Source of the DNA: Lonepinella sp051851555
Lineage (GTDB): Bacteria > Pseudomonadota > Gammaproteobacteria > Enterobacterales > Pasteurellaceae
Reading direction: 5' to 3'
Length of the DNA: 64,000 nucleotides
NCBI RefSeq assembly: GCF_051851555.1
Contig: NZ_JBPDVH010000008.1
Location: 55,877 to 119,876, forward strand
In this document: positions 54,460-63,548 of the stretch, in pieces
Numbering within the stretch: position 1 is the first letter of the stretch
Layout: each line of letters starts with the position of its first letter
Notes under the pieces: model-generated
Told to the model about the DNA's origin: nothing
The model's input: the letters and a program-made list of their open reading frames with translations, nothing else
Database searches by the model: none
Program-made: the position numbers and the translations under genes

Positions 54460-55071
54460 ATGGCAAATTATCAAAACATCACTCTCGCCCTAGCTGGGGT
54501 TTGTCAGTCGGCAAGATTAGTGCAACAGTTTGCACAACGTGGGCAAGCGAATACCTATGCCCTAGAAGTTTCTTTAAAAAGTTTATTGCAAACACACCCA
54601 ACTGATACATTGGCGGTTTTTGGTGGTTCGTTGGATAATATCAAATTAGGCTTAGAAACCTTAATTGAACAACTAAATGCTCAAAACCCTGAACTCGCTC
54701 GCTATTGGTTGAGCTTAGTCGCAATGGCTGGCAAATTGCAAGATAATGCGGAAGCGAAATCTCAGCTCGCCCATCGTATTCAATATATGCCAACGCAATT
54801 AGAATATTATTCACTGCTTGATGAAACCATGTTAGAAAAAATTGCTACTATCTATACCGATATTCTCAGTCCATTGGGTAAACGGATTCAAATATTCGGT
54901 AATGCGGAATATTTACAGCAACCATCTATTCAAAACCGTATTCGAGCCTGTTTGCTAGCGGGTGTTCGAGCGGCTATGCTTTGGCAACAAGTAGGTGGTA
55001 GCAAATGGCAACTGCTATTCTCTCGCCGTAAGATCCTAAATATGGCACAACAATTATATGAAACTATTTAA
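54460..55071 (+). CDS. hflD: high-frequency lysogenization protein HflD
   Basis: 203-residue peripheral membrane protein; in E. coli it binds phage lambda CII. NITLALAGVCQSARLVQQFA near the start and GGSLDNIKLGLETLIEQL near residue 53 are family marks. Lies 15 bases before purB, as in E. coli (mnmA-hflD-purB); mnmA is not present here. No good ribosome site is visible before the ATG. Confidence 0.94.
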   Translation: MANYQNITLALAGVCQSARLVQQFAQRGQANTYALEVSLKSLLQTHPTDTLAVFGGSLDNIKLGLETLIEQLNAQNPELARYWLSLVAMAGKLQDNAEAKSQLAHRIQYMPTQLEYYSLLDETMLEKIATIYTDILSPLGKRIQIFGNAEYLQQPSIQNRIRACLLAGVRAAMLWQQVGGSKWQLLFSRRKILNMAQQLYETI

Positions 55072-55086
55072 CGGAGCAAAATCTCT

Positions 55087-56469
55087 ATGTCTTTCAATGC
55101 TATGCAACTCAATGCGTTAACTGCCCTTTCCCCGATTGATGGTCGCTATCAAGATAAAACCACTGCTTTACGTGGTATTTTTAGCGAGTTTGGTCTATTA
55201 AAATTCCGTGTCACCGTTGAAGTACGTTGGTTACAAAAATTGGCATCTACTGCACAAATTGCGGAAGTTTCTTCTTTGTCAAAACAAGCAAACGATTACC
55301 TCGATCAACTTGTGGCAAATTTTAGTTTACAAGATGCGGAACGTATTAAAGAAATTGAACGTACTACCAATCACGATGTAAAAGCGGTGGAATATTTCTT
55401 AAAAGAAAAATCCACCGCCTTGCCTGAATTGGCGGCAATTAGCGAGTTTATCCATTTTGCTTGTACATCAGAAGATATTAACAATTTGTCCCATGCGTTG
55501 ATGTTAAAAACAGCTCGTGAAGAAGTGATTTTACCGCAGTGGCAAAAATTAATTGATGAAATTACAAGGTTAGCGAACGAATACAAAGACATTCCGCTGC
55601 TTTCTCGTACCCACGGTCAGCCTGCATCGCCGTCCACCGTAGGCAAAGAAATGGCGAATGTGGTGTATCGCTTACGCCGTCAATTTAATCAATTAAAACA
55701 AGTCGATGTGTTAGGCAAAATTAATGGTGCGGTGGGCAACTATAACGCCCATTTATCTGCTTATCCTGACATTGACTGGCATCAATTAAGTCGAGAATTT
55801 GTCACTTCCCTTGGCATTCAATGGAATCCCTACACCACCCAAATTGAACCCCATGATTACATTGCAGAATTTTTCGATGCAGTGGTGCGTTTTAACACCA
55901 TTATCATTGATTTTGACCGTGATTTATGGGGTTATATTGCATTAAATCATTTCAAACAACGCACTATTGCAGGGGAAATTGGCTCAAGCACAATGCCACA
56001 TAAAGTTAATCCGATCGATTTTGAAAATTCTGAAGGCAATCTTGGGGTGGCAAATGCGGTAATGACCCATTTAGGGCAAAAATTGCCAATTTCTCGCTGG
56101 CAGCGTGATTTAACTGACTCTACCGTATTGCGTAATCTCGGTGTCGGCTTGGGTTATTGCTTAATTGCCTATACTGCAACGCTCAAGGGCATTAGCAAAT
56201 TAGAAGTGAACGAACAACATTTACGTGATGAACTTAACCAAAACTGGGAAGTGTTAGCCGAACCCATTCAAACCGTGATGCGTCGCTATGGCATTGAAAA
56301 ACCTTATGAAAAGCTAAAAGAATTAACTCGTGGCAAACGTGTTGATGAACAAGCCATGCGGGAATTTGTGGAAAAACTGGCGATTCCAGAAGAAGAGAAA
56401 GTGCGTTTACAACAGTTGACACCAGCGAATTATATTGGTGATGCGGTTAAGTTGGTGGATAAACTTTAG
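55087..56469 (+). CDS. purB: adenylosuccinate lyase
   Basis: Fumarate-releasing enzyme of purine synthesis (two steps, to AICAR and to AMP). 460 residues. LSPIDGRYQDKT near residue 14, RTTNHDVKAVEYFL near residue 92, and the flexible signature loop GSSTMPHKVNPIDFEN near residue 299 with catalytic Ser. Ends before a perfect uptake-sequence terminator. Confidence 0.98.
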   Translation: MSFNAMQLNALTALSPIDGRYQDKTTALRGIFSEFGLLKFRVTVEVRWLQKLASTAQIAEVSSLSKQANDYLDQLVANFSLQDAERIKEIERTTNHDVKAVEYFLKEKSTALPELAAISEFIHFACTSEDINNLSHALMLKTAREEVILPQWQKLIDEITRLANEYKDIPLLSRTHGQPASPSTVGKEMANVVYRLRRQFNQLKQVDVLGKINGAVGNYNAHLSAYPDIDWHQLSREFVTSLGIQWNPYTTQIEPHDYIAEFFDAVVRFNTIIIDFDRDLWGYIALNHFKQRTIAGEIGSSTMPHKVNPIDFENSEGNLGVANAVMTHLGQKLPISRWQRDLTDSTVLRNLGVGLGYCLIAYTATLKGISKLEVNEQHLRDELNQNWEVLAEPIQTVMRRYGIEKPYEKLKELTRGKRVDEQAMREFVEKLAIPEEEKVRLQQLTPANYIGDAVKLVDKL

Positions 56470-56486
56470 AAGTTAATTTTATTAGG

Positions 56487-56520
56487 AAAAGTGCGGTGAA
56501 AAACACCGCACTTTTGCTTT
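56487..56520. terminator. bidirectional terminator formed by a perfect inverted pair of uptake sequences
   Basis: AAAAGTGCGGTG / CACCGCACTTTT (56487-56498 with 56504-56515), loop AAAAA. Both arms contain the full nine-base uptake word. It stands between convergent purB and nrdG. Confidence 0.9.
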
Positions 56521-56992
56521 ATTTTATCTCGTTGAGTCGATATATCACCTGATTAGCCGAACCACGCCAAATCAAGCTAGGATCAGCTTGTTGTTGGATA
56601 AATTTACCATCAATTAACACATCAATATAGGGTAACATCTGACGTTGCTGATCATTAAGTTCCGCTAATTTATAACCTGTCCAGAGCCAAATATCTTTAT
56701 CTGGGCATTGTTGTTTTACCCGTTTCACAAAAGGTAATAATGATTCCACATTACGAGGGTGTAAGGGATCGCCGCCAGAAAGTGTTAATCCTTGGCGTTT
56801 AATTCTCGTATCTTGTAAATCCTGAATAATTTGCTCTTCCATCGCACGATCAAAAGGCAAACCCGCACTAAATGACCAACTTTTTTGATTATAACAACCT
56901 TTACAAGCATGTTCACAGCCGCTCACAAAAAGGGTACAGCGTGTGCCTTCGCCATTAACGATATCTACAGGATAATATTGTAAATAATTCAT
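56519..56992 (-). CDS. nrdG: anaerobic ribonucleoside-triphosphate reductase-activating protein
   Basis: Radical-SAM activase that generates the glycyl radical in NrdD. 157 residues. Cluster motif C-x3-C-x2-C in SGCEHACKGCYN near residue 26; GGDPLHPRNVESLL near residue 74 is the SAM-side GGEP-like motif. The ATG at 56992 matches the family start MNYLQYYPVDIVNGEG. It follows nrdD by 63 bases on the same strand. Confidence 0.95.
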   Translation of the reverse strand: MNYLQYYPVDIVNGEGTRCTLFVSGCEHACKGCYNQKSWSFSAGLPFDRAMEEQIIQDLQDTRIKRQGLTLSGGDPLHPRNVESLLPFVKRVKQQCPDKDIWLWTGYKLAELNDQQRQMLPYIDVLIDGKFIQQQADPSLIWRGSANQVIYRLNEIK

Positions 56993-57055
56993 ATCATTAA
57001 ACAAGTGCAGTGCTTTTTTGACAAAAGTTTTCGGAAAAAAGACCACACTTTGCCT

Positions 57056-58915
57056 TTATAAATGTTTGACTCGACGTTTCACTTCTTCTTGCTTACCAGG
57101 ATTAAAAGGTCGAGCATCAGGGCTACCTAAATAACCGCATACACGGCGAGTCACCGATACGGTGTTGCTATCGTGGTTGCCACATTTCGGACAGGTAAAT
57201 CCTTTGCTCGTACATTCAAATTCACCTGAATAACCACAGAGATAACATTCGTCAATCGGTGTATTGGTGCCATAATAAGGGACTCGATCATAGCTATAAT
57301 CCCATACATCTTCTAACGCTTTAAGGTTATGTTGGACGTTGGGATATTCACCATAACAAATAAAACCACCACTGGCTAAAGGCGGATAAGGCATTTCAAA
57401 ATCCAGTTTATCGTATGGATTCACTTTCTTTTCAACATCTAAATGATAGCTATTGGTATAGTATCCTTTGTCAGTCACGCCATCAATTACACCGAACTTT
57501 TTCGTATCTAAGCGGCAAAAACGGTCACAAAGATTTTCACTTGGGGTCGAATAAAGGCTAAAGGCATAGCCTGTTTCTTCCGTCCATTGTTTAACCGCTT
57601 GATTTAAATACTTCACAATCTCAATCCCTTTTTCACGCAAATCCTGTTTATCAAAAATATGTCCCGCATGATAAAGGGCATTAACCGTTTCATAAATACC
57701 AATATATCCTAACGAAATAGAGGCTCGACCGTTTTTGAAAATATCCGCCACATAATCATCTGCTTTTAATCGTACGCCACAAGCACCCTCCATATATAAA
57801 ATTGGGGCAACTCGAGCTTTGGTTTTTTCAAGCCGAGCAATGCGAGTAAGCAAGGCTTTTTTAGCCATGGCTAAACGCTGATCCAAAATGTGATAAAACT
57901 GTTGTTCTGAGCCTTCGGCTTCTAGGGCTATACGAGGTAAGTTTAAGCTAACCACACCTAGATTATTGCGTCCATCATGAATTTCTTGCCCATTTTCTAC
58001 ATATTTACCCAAAAAACTACGGCAACCCATCGGGGCTTTGAATGAGCCAGTGACTTTTACCACTTGATCATAATTTAAAATATCAGGATACATACGTTTT
58101 GAGGCACATTCTAATGCCAGCTTTTTAATATCATAATTGGGATCCTGAGTGGCTTGATTCACCCCTTTTTTAATCGTAAACACAAGTTTAGGGAAAACAG
58201 GTGTTTTATGATTTTTCCCCAAACCACGAATACGATTACGCAAAATAGATTTTTGAATCAAGCGTTCCTGCCAACTTGTACCTAAACCAAAACCAAATGT
58301 CACAAAAGGCGTTTGACCATTCGCTGTATGTAAAGTATTCACTTTGTATTCTAAAGATTGGAAAGCATCAAAACATTCTTTCTCAATTAATGTTTGAGCG
58401 TAACCTTGCGGATCGGGGATTTGCCAATCTTGGGCAATCTTGAGCAATTTTTCATAACTAATTTGTACATAGGGAGCAAGGACTTCATCAATACGATTAA
58501 TGGTTGTTCCGCCATAAATATGGCTTGCCACTTGAGCGATAATTTGTGCCGTAACAGCAGTTGCTGTGCCAATCGATCTTGGTGGCTCAATTTCTGCGTT
58601 CCCCATCTTAAAACCATGGGTTAGCATGCCTTTCAAATCCACTAGCATACAGTTAAACATTGGAAAAAAAGGGGAATAATCTAAATCATGATAATGAATT
58701 TCGCCTTTTTCATGAGCTTCAACCACATCTTTCGGCAATAAATAGTGTTTCGCATAATGCTTGGCGACAATCCCAGCCAATAAATCTCGTTGTGTCGGGA
58801 TAACTTTGGCATCTTTGTTCGCATTTTCGTTTAGCACTTCCTTGTTGGTTTGCTCAAGCAATCCTGCCATTTCGCCTATTAATCTTACATATTTTTCATC
58901 AGAAGAATCGCACAT
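57056..58915 (-). CDS. nrdD: anaerobic ribonucleoside-triphosphate reductase, lacking the ATP-cone
   Basis: Class III ribonucleotide reductase for deoxynucleotide synthesis without oxygen. The catalytic barrel is complete: KVIPTQRDLLAGIV near residue 34, FFPMFNCMLVDL near 79 (thiyl Cys), MGCRSFLG, the zinc ribbon CYLCGYSGEFEC..CPKCG near 555-580, and the glycyl-radical loop VCGYLGSPDARP near residue 595. Only 619 residues fit, against about 710 in E. coli and H. influenzae: the 90-odd-residue N-terminal ATP-cone, which sets allosteric activity control, is missing. The DNA where it should lie holds an FNR-like box and AT-rich promoter sequence. Start ATG 58915 has a weak ribosome site. Confidence 0.92.
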   Translation of the reverse strand: MCDSSDEKYVRLIGEMAGLLEQTNKEVLNENANKDAKVIPTQRDLLAGIVAKHYAKHYLLPKDVVEAHEKGEIHYHDLDYSPFFPMFNCMLVDLKGMLTHGFKMGNAEIEPPRSIGTATAVTAQIIAQVASHIYGGTTINRIDEVLAPYVQISYEKLLKIAQDWQIPDPQGYAQTLIEKECFDAFQSLEYKVNTLHTANGQTPFVTFGFGLGTSWQERLIQKSILRNRIRGLGKNHKTPVFPKLVFTIKKGVNQATQDPNYDIKKLALECASKRMYPDILNYDQVVKVTGSFKAPMGCRSFLGKYVENGQEIHDGRNNLGVVSLNLPRIALEAEGSEQQFYHILDQRLAMAKKALLTRIARLEKTKARVAPILYMEGACGVRLKADDYVADIFKNGRASISLGYIGIYETVNALYHAGHIFDKQDLREKGIEIVKYLNQAVKQWTEETGYAFSLYSTPSENLCDRFCRLDTKKFGVIDGVTDKGYYTNSYHLDVEKKVNPYDKLDFEMPYPPLASGGFICYGEYPNVQHNLKALEDVWDYSYDRVPYYGTNTPIDECYLCGYSGEFECTSKGFTCPKCGNHDSNTVSVTRRVCGYLGSPDARPFNPGKQEEVKRRVKHL

Positions 58916-59000
58916 AAAAACACCATATATTGTGTTATTTAAATTTTTAAACACTATATATAGATAATTAAGGCAATTCAAGATCAAACAACGAGAAAGG

Positions 59001-59014
59001 TTGACCAAGATCAA
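59001..59014. promoter_or_regulatory. FNR-like binding site upstream of nrdD
   Basis: TTGAC-CAAG-ATCAA, nine of ten matches to the FNR palindrome TTGAT-N4-ATCAA. A TATAGT box on the minus strand (58958-58953) would place the site near -61.5, a class I activator position. Anaerobic activation of nrdD-nrdG by FNR is known in relatives of this group; here it is inferred. Confidence 0.6.
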
Positions 59015-59069
59015 AAGGTCAGTAGGAAAAGCGTAATACCCTCAACAAAAAGGATTGCATAAATGAATA

Positions 59070-59103
59070 AAAAAATGGTCATAAAATGAGATATTTTATG
59101 ACC
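59070..59103 (-). terminator. terminator of the patA-patB-ape1 operon
   Basis: 11-bp perfect stem GGTCATAAAAT / ATTTTATGACC (59077-59087 with 59093-59103), followed on the minus strand by a T-run. About 36 bases after the last stop. Confidence 0.85.
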
Positions 59104-59139
59104 AATCAAAATAGTTAGGCAACAAAATACATTGCTTGC

Positions 59140-60285
59140 CTACTTCAAGTTCAAAATGTAATCAGCTAATTGGCTCGCTGCACGTTGATAGCCTTGGGCG
59201 GTGAAATGAATGCCATCACGACGTCCTAACCCCTGAGCAATCCAACTTTTCATGCTACATTGGCCCCCCATGGCATTTTGCCATGACCAGAATTTCACAT
59301 AGGATTGTGTGGCGAGGCGCTGTTGCATTTGTTGCACCGCATCTAACATCGTTGGACGCACACCACAACTCCCCGCAGTAGATCGTAAAGATTCTGGCGC
59401 ACCCGCAATCACAATCAAAGCACGAGGTAAGGCTTTATGAATACGATTAATGGTATTTTTCCAAATCGATTCGAGTTCCGTCATATCAAGGTTGTCGTTA
59501 AATGCCTCATTGGTGCCATAGGCTAACACCACAATATCCGCTTGGCTTGCAATAATGTCCTTGTCCCAATCACGACGCCAACGATCCCATTGTGATAACT
59601 GTGAACCGTTAATCCCCAAGGCAGATACCACGGCACCACGGTTTGCGTTTTCAATGCTCACCGCCCCCAATGTCCAGTCATAGCCGTTAGTCTGAATAGT
59701 AAACGGGAAACTGGCATTTAAACGTAAATGCTGCCATTGATTCGGTTTGATTTTACTTTTATCAATAGAGATATATCCTGCGCTACTATTTACAATTAAG
59801 GGCTGATTAGCGGCGCCCGGATGTAAGGTTAAAGTCACACGTTGTGTACCATTATCCCCTAAACGCGAGCTGTACACTTGTGAACTGTTGCCTTGTGCGT
59901 GCATAATCATGCCACCCAGACTAAAATTATCTTCCTCACGGCGACTTGTCACACTGTCCCAACCACTGTTGCTGTATTTCACTTGCGAGGTTAATTGTCC
60001 TCTGACTGAGGTCGGTGGAACTAAACCAATCCCACCGTTACCTAAACGTTGTTGCAATTTACGTCGCAATTCATCAGTAAATGCGGCGCCTGCGGTATGG
60101 GAATCACCTAATTGTAACACTCTAAATTTGACATTTTTGCCTTGTTTCAAGGCGGCTAATTTGGTATTCCAAGCAATCTGTTGTTGATAAAATGGGCTGT
60201 TTGCCTGCTGATCGATTCTATCTCCTGAACATGAACTTAATAACACCACGGTAATCAGTGATTTTAATAAAAATTTTACTCTCAT
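59140..60285 (-). CDS. SGNH-hydrolase lipoprotein, probable O-acetylpeptidoglycan esterase (Ape1-like)
   Basis: 381 residues. Signal peptide with lipobox LLSSC, lipidated Cys near residue 19. SGNH block I GDSHTAG near residue 60, Gly/Asn blocks in LGINGSQ and YGTNEAFND, and block V Asp-His in DGIHFTAQGY near residue 360. About 150 residues of beta-rich sequence sit between block I and the next block, the place where Neisseria Ape1 carries a CBM35-like insert. Expected to remove acetyl groups from MurNAc C6 so that lytic enzymes can act. Last gene of a three-gene operon with a DUF459 protein and an MBOAT acyltransferase. Ape1 identity is inferred from architecture and context. Confidence 0.75.
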   Translation of the reverse strand: MRVKFLLKSLITVVLLSSCSGDRIDQQANSPFYQQQIAWNTKLAALKQGKNVKFRVLQLGDSHTAGAAFTDELRRKLQQRLGNGGIGLVPPTSVRGQLTSQVKYSNSGWDSVTSRREEDNFSLGGMIMHAQGNSSQVYSSRLGDNGTQRVTLTLHPGAANQPLIVNSSAGYISIDKSKIKPNQWQHLRLNASFPFTIQTNGYDWTLGAVSIENANRGAVVSALGINGSQLSQWDRWRRDWDKDIIASQADIVVLAYGTNEAFNDNLDMTELESIWKNTINRIHKALPRALIVIAGAPESLRSTAGSCGVRPTMLDAVQQMQQRLATQSYVKFWSWQNAMGGQCSMKSWIAQGLGRRDGIHFTAQGYQRAASQLADYILNLK

Positions 60286-60301
60286 GCTAAATGAGTTGCT
60301 C

Positions 60302-61564
60302 CTATTGATAAAGAATATGCTGTAACACATAATCACCGAGGTATTTCGCCCCTGGTATGGAAAAATGAATGCCGTCTTTGGTTCTGACCCGCACCACTTT
60401 ATTGTCTAATTTGATACTATCCACATAACCATTTTTCCCCTGACTTAGCAGGTTATCCGTTGGCAAGTAGATCACACGGTTGCCTACGGTGGTTTTGATG
60501 AGCGTATCAATATAACGGGTTTGCGTATTTAATTTGTTCGCTTTCATAAACGGAATCCCAAGCCAAATAATGCTCACGTCGTGTTTCTTGGCGGCGGCAA
60601 TAATGCGCTCAATACGTGATTTATACACGGCTTCCCATTCGGGACTTTTAAATTTTAAATACACATAATGTTTTGCTGGATTCGGAAAATCCCAAGGGTC
60701 ATTAGGGCCTAAAAAAATGACCACCAATTTAATTGCTTTATCTGCGGCTAAGGTTTGTTCAATGGTTTTCGGCCAATCAAAGAAACTCGGATAAGACAAC
60801 CCCGTACTCTGTTTACTTAAATTTACCGAACTGATTTTATATTTATCCTTAAGCAAGCGTTGCACCACAGGCGCCACCCCTTGCATCAGTGAATCCCCCG
60901 CAAAAAAGACTTTATCACCCGATTTTAGGTAGACCATTTTTTGCTTGATTGGTTCACTTGTTGGTGGATTTTCTTTCGTAACAGACGGTGCGACCGAATC
61001 AACCGCTAAAGAAGGCTGTTCCGCTTTAGAGTCTACCGGAGGCTCAACTTGATTCAGTGTCACTTGTGGTTTTGCTACTTGTGTTGTTTCCTCAATGGAA
61101 GACAAAGGCTTTTCTTCTTCAGAAAGTGCGGTATTTTTGGGGAAAGAATCAGTATGCGCTCCGTTATTTCTCGTATTTTCAAAAGCCATCATAACATCGG
61201 TACCAGGTGAATGATCTTGTGCCATATCCTGTTCTGCGCCATCTGCTACATTTTCCGTTTCCACAATAGAGGTCCCCTCCACCACCACAGGTGCTGTCAT
61301 ACTTCCAGACAAGGTATCAGAGGACATATCTGTCTCATTCATTGGCACTGGCAATAACCCATATTGCGCCAATAACGCCTCCGTTTGTTCACGATAATAT
61401 TGTCCTTTTTTCCACCCATCATATTGATCTAAACGGCTCAAGGGACTTTCTTCATGATAGGTCTGTTGCCAATAAGCATTAATCGAGCCTTGAGTAAACC
61501 AAATCATCAATAAACTACTCAAAAGCAAGGTAAGAAAAAGGAGAACTGGATTTTTGTTTTTCAT
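60302..61564 (-). CDS. DUF459/SGNH-family protein, probable peptidoglycan O-acetyltransferase PatB-like
   Basis: 420 residues. One N-terminal membrane helix (residues 7-26), then a long low-complexity linker rich in E, S, P, T and V (about residues 75-205), then a C-terminal SGNH domain: FAGDSLMQGV near residue 218 with the nucleophilic Ser, LGPNDPWDF near 280 and DGIHFSIPG near 400. Domain order matches PatB-type transferases that pass acetyl groups from PatA to peptidoglycan in the periplasm. It starts nine bases after the MBOAT stop. One uptake sequence lies in the linker near 61123. Confidence 0.75.
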   Translation of the reverse strand: MKNKNPVLLFLTLLLSSLLMIWFTQGSINAYWQQTYHEESPLSRLDQYDGWKKGQYYREQTEALLAQYGLLPVPMNETDMSSDTLSGSMTAPVVVEGTSIVETENVADGAEQDMAQDHSPGTDVMMAFENTRNNGAHTDSFPKNTALSEEEKPLSSIEETTQVAKPQVTLNQVEPPVDSKAEQPSLAVDSVAPSVTKENPPTSEPIKQKMVYLKSGDKVFFAGDSLMQGVAPVVQRLLKDKYKISSVNLSKQSTGLSYPSFFDWPKTIEQTLAADKAIKLVVIFLGPNDPWDFPNPAKHYVYLKFKSPEWEAVYKSRIERIIAAAKKHDVSIIWLGIPFMKANKLNTQTRYIDTLIKTTVGNRVIYLPTDNLLSQGKNGYVDSIKLDNKVVRVRTKDGIHFSIPGAKYLGDYVLQHILYQ

Positions 61565-61573
61565 TTTATCCCC

Positions 61574-63013
61574 TTAGAAATTCGCATAAATAAAACTTGG
61601 GATACCGGCGGGTGCAAACAGAAAAATCAGCACAAAAACCAATGAAATAGGCACTATCCACAATAAAACTGGCAGTTTTTCTACCCCAATAATGACGAGG
61701 TCAAATAATTTCACCCATAATGGATAAGCCACCAATAACACCATAAAACTCACTAATGCACCACAAAATTCAACGCTCGGCATCGCCCCCGTCCAATTAG
61801 TAAATAGGCTATTAAAAATCAACGACGCATCCGCCAAACTGGTCGTATTAAACACAACAAAAGTCGCACTCGTAAAATGGAATGTGATAATAATCGACAG
61901 CACCTTGGTGATCATAGACCATTGACTAAAGACCTCTCGTTTATTCATCACCTTATCGCCCATATTTAACCCTACCAAGGCCAGTCCATGCAGCAATCCC
62001 CATAAGGCAAAGTTATAACCATAACCATGCCAAATGCCCGATAAAAACATAGCTATAATTAAATTAATTTGCGTACGGAAGAATCCTGATTTACTGCCCC
62101 CCAAGGGAATATAAATATAATCACGAATCCACGTTGATAATGAAATATGCCAGCGATTCCAAAAATCACGCACATTATGTGCAATCAACGGCATATTGAA
62201 GTTACGTGGTAATTGAAAACCTAGCAACATGGCCATCCCAATCACTAAATCAGTATAGCCAGAAAAATCGAAAAACAGCTGAAAGGTATAGCCATAAACC
62301 GCACTTAAAATAGCGATTGAATCATATTGCATAGGGTTTTCAAAAACCGGTTTCACAATATCAGCCGCTAACACGCCAGCTAACCACCATTTTTTAGCAA
62401 TGCCCAATAAAATCAATCCTATCGCCAATGCGGGACGAATTATTTGACGAGGTTGAAGTGTGGTCAGTTGTTCGCCAGCACCTAGTTCATCCCCTCGAGC
62501 ATAATGTACTCGAAAAATTGGGCCAGACGTAATCGTTGGGAAAAAATTAAAATGCAGCAGTAAATCAGTAAATTCCAATCCTTGATATTCTTGACGATAA
62601 ATAGACACTAAATAAGCAATCGCTTGAAAGGAATAATAAGACAGTCCCAATGGCATTAAAATATCTAGCACGCCCTCACCAAAGATCAACTGCAAACTCG
62701 GGCGGAAGAAATCGTAATATTTAAAAAAGGCCAGATTCGTCACCACAGTCCCAACCCCTAAGGCCAAGAACAACTTACGCCAGTGTGGCTGAACCGCATT
62801 TAATAAACATTGTGAAACAATAAATATCGCTAAACTAAATGCCAGTAAAATAGACAGCATGGTCACATCAATCACATACAGCCATGCCAAACTTGCCATT
62901 AATAAAAGTAGATTTTGAACTCGAGGCGTGGCTCGAAACAACCAATAAAGGGGAAAAAACAGCAAAAAGAAAAGAATAAATTCTACGGAAAGTAAAGGCA
63001 TACCATGTCCCAT
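61574..63013 (-). CDS. MBOAT-family O-acyltransferase, probable PatA
   Basis: 479-residue polytopic membrane protein of the AlgI/DltB/PatA type that moves acetyl groups across the inner membrane. Signatures: FFPTITSGPIFR near residue 153, FQLFFDFSGYTDLVIG near 243, DFWNRWHISLSTWIRDYIYIP near 284, and the invariant His in SGIWHGYGYNFALWG near 325. Next to two periplasmic SGNH proteins it fits the PatA of a PatA/PatB/Ape1 peptidoglycan O-acetylation set; alginate acetylation (AlgI) is unlikely as no alginate genes are seen. The start may be 63001 (fifth codon, Met). Confidence 0.8.
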   Translation of the reverse strand: MGHGMPLLSVEFILFFLLFFPLYWLFRATPRVQNLLLLMASLAWLYVIDVTMLSILLAFSLAIFIVSQCLLNAVQPHWRKLFLALGVGTVVTNLAFFKYYDFFRPSLQLIFGEGVLDILMPLGLSYYSFQAIAYLVSIYRQEYQGLEFTDLLLHFNFFPTITSGPIFRVHYARGDELGAGEQLTTLQPRQIIRPALAIGLILLGIAKKWWLAGVLAADIVKPVFENPMQYDSIAILSAVYGYTFQLFFDFSGYTDLVIGMAMLLGFQLPRNFNMPLIAHNVRDFWNRWHISLSTWIRDYIYIPLGGSKSGFFRTQINLIIAMFLSGIWHGYGYNFALWGLLHGLALVGLNMGDKVMNKREVFSQWSMITKVLSIIITFHFTSATFVVFNTTSLADASLIFNSLFTNWTGAMPSVEFCGALVSFMVLLVAYPLWVKLFDLVIIGVEKLPVLLWIVPISLVFVLIFLFAPAGIPSFIYANF

Positions 63014-63188
63014 TATGTTTTGCTAGATTATGTGTGATAAGAAATGAACAGTTTGAATCTCAACGTATAAGCTCGGAACATGATTGTAGCGGAATTGTGC
63101 AGACGAGTCAAAACAAGACTTTTATGTTAAGCACATTTTCATCGAAATCTTCACTTTTTTTCACCGCAGTTGATTAGATTCTTTTTCG

Positions 63189-63407
63189 CTAGCTTTTTTT
63201 CTTCTTCCCTCGCCCACAAATACTTTCACAAGGCACACCATCGTTATCACGATCAAGTCTTCCCATACCACATTGCTCCAGATGATAACGTGCATCAGCA
63301 CAACTATCCATCTCCTTACACGTACGTTTTCCATCATCACAACTGGATTGAGCGTGGAGCATTAAGGGAATGAAAAGTGCGGTCAAAAATAGCCATTTTT
63401 TAAACAT
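63189..63407 (-). CDS. small exported Excalibur-domain protein
   Basis: 72 residues. Signal peptide (1-19, cut after LHA). The mature part is a lone Excalibur domain: six cysteines and the calcium-loop DRDNDGVPCESIC near residue 52. It ends in a lysine-rich tail (GRGKKKKS). Excalibur domains are usually attached to nucleases or surface proteins; here the domain stands alone, which is seen in other Pasteurellaceae and Neisseria-like genomes. Role unknown; extracellular calcium binding is likely. AGGGAGGCGAT precedes the ATG. Confidence 0.85.
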   Translation of the reverse strand: MFKKWLFLTALFIPLMLHAQSSCDDGKRTCKEMDSCADARYHLEQCGMGRLDRDNDGVPCESICGRGKKKKS

Positions 63408-63548
63408 ATCGCCTCCCTAAACAAATATAAACTCCCGATAAAAACGAATAAATAGTAATCGAAATATGATTTATTGTCTAGGGGAAAGGGTGAGCGAGAA
63501 TCAGAAATGTAACAGAATAACTTATAACAATTTGAAAAATAGAAATAA

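Noticed and set aside
58916..59014. 33-codon upstream extension of nrdD in frame
   Set aside because: The hydrophobic, AT-driven peptide is not an ATP-cone, overlaps the FNR-like box and promoter, and has no ribosome site.
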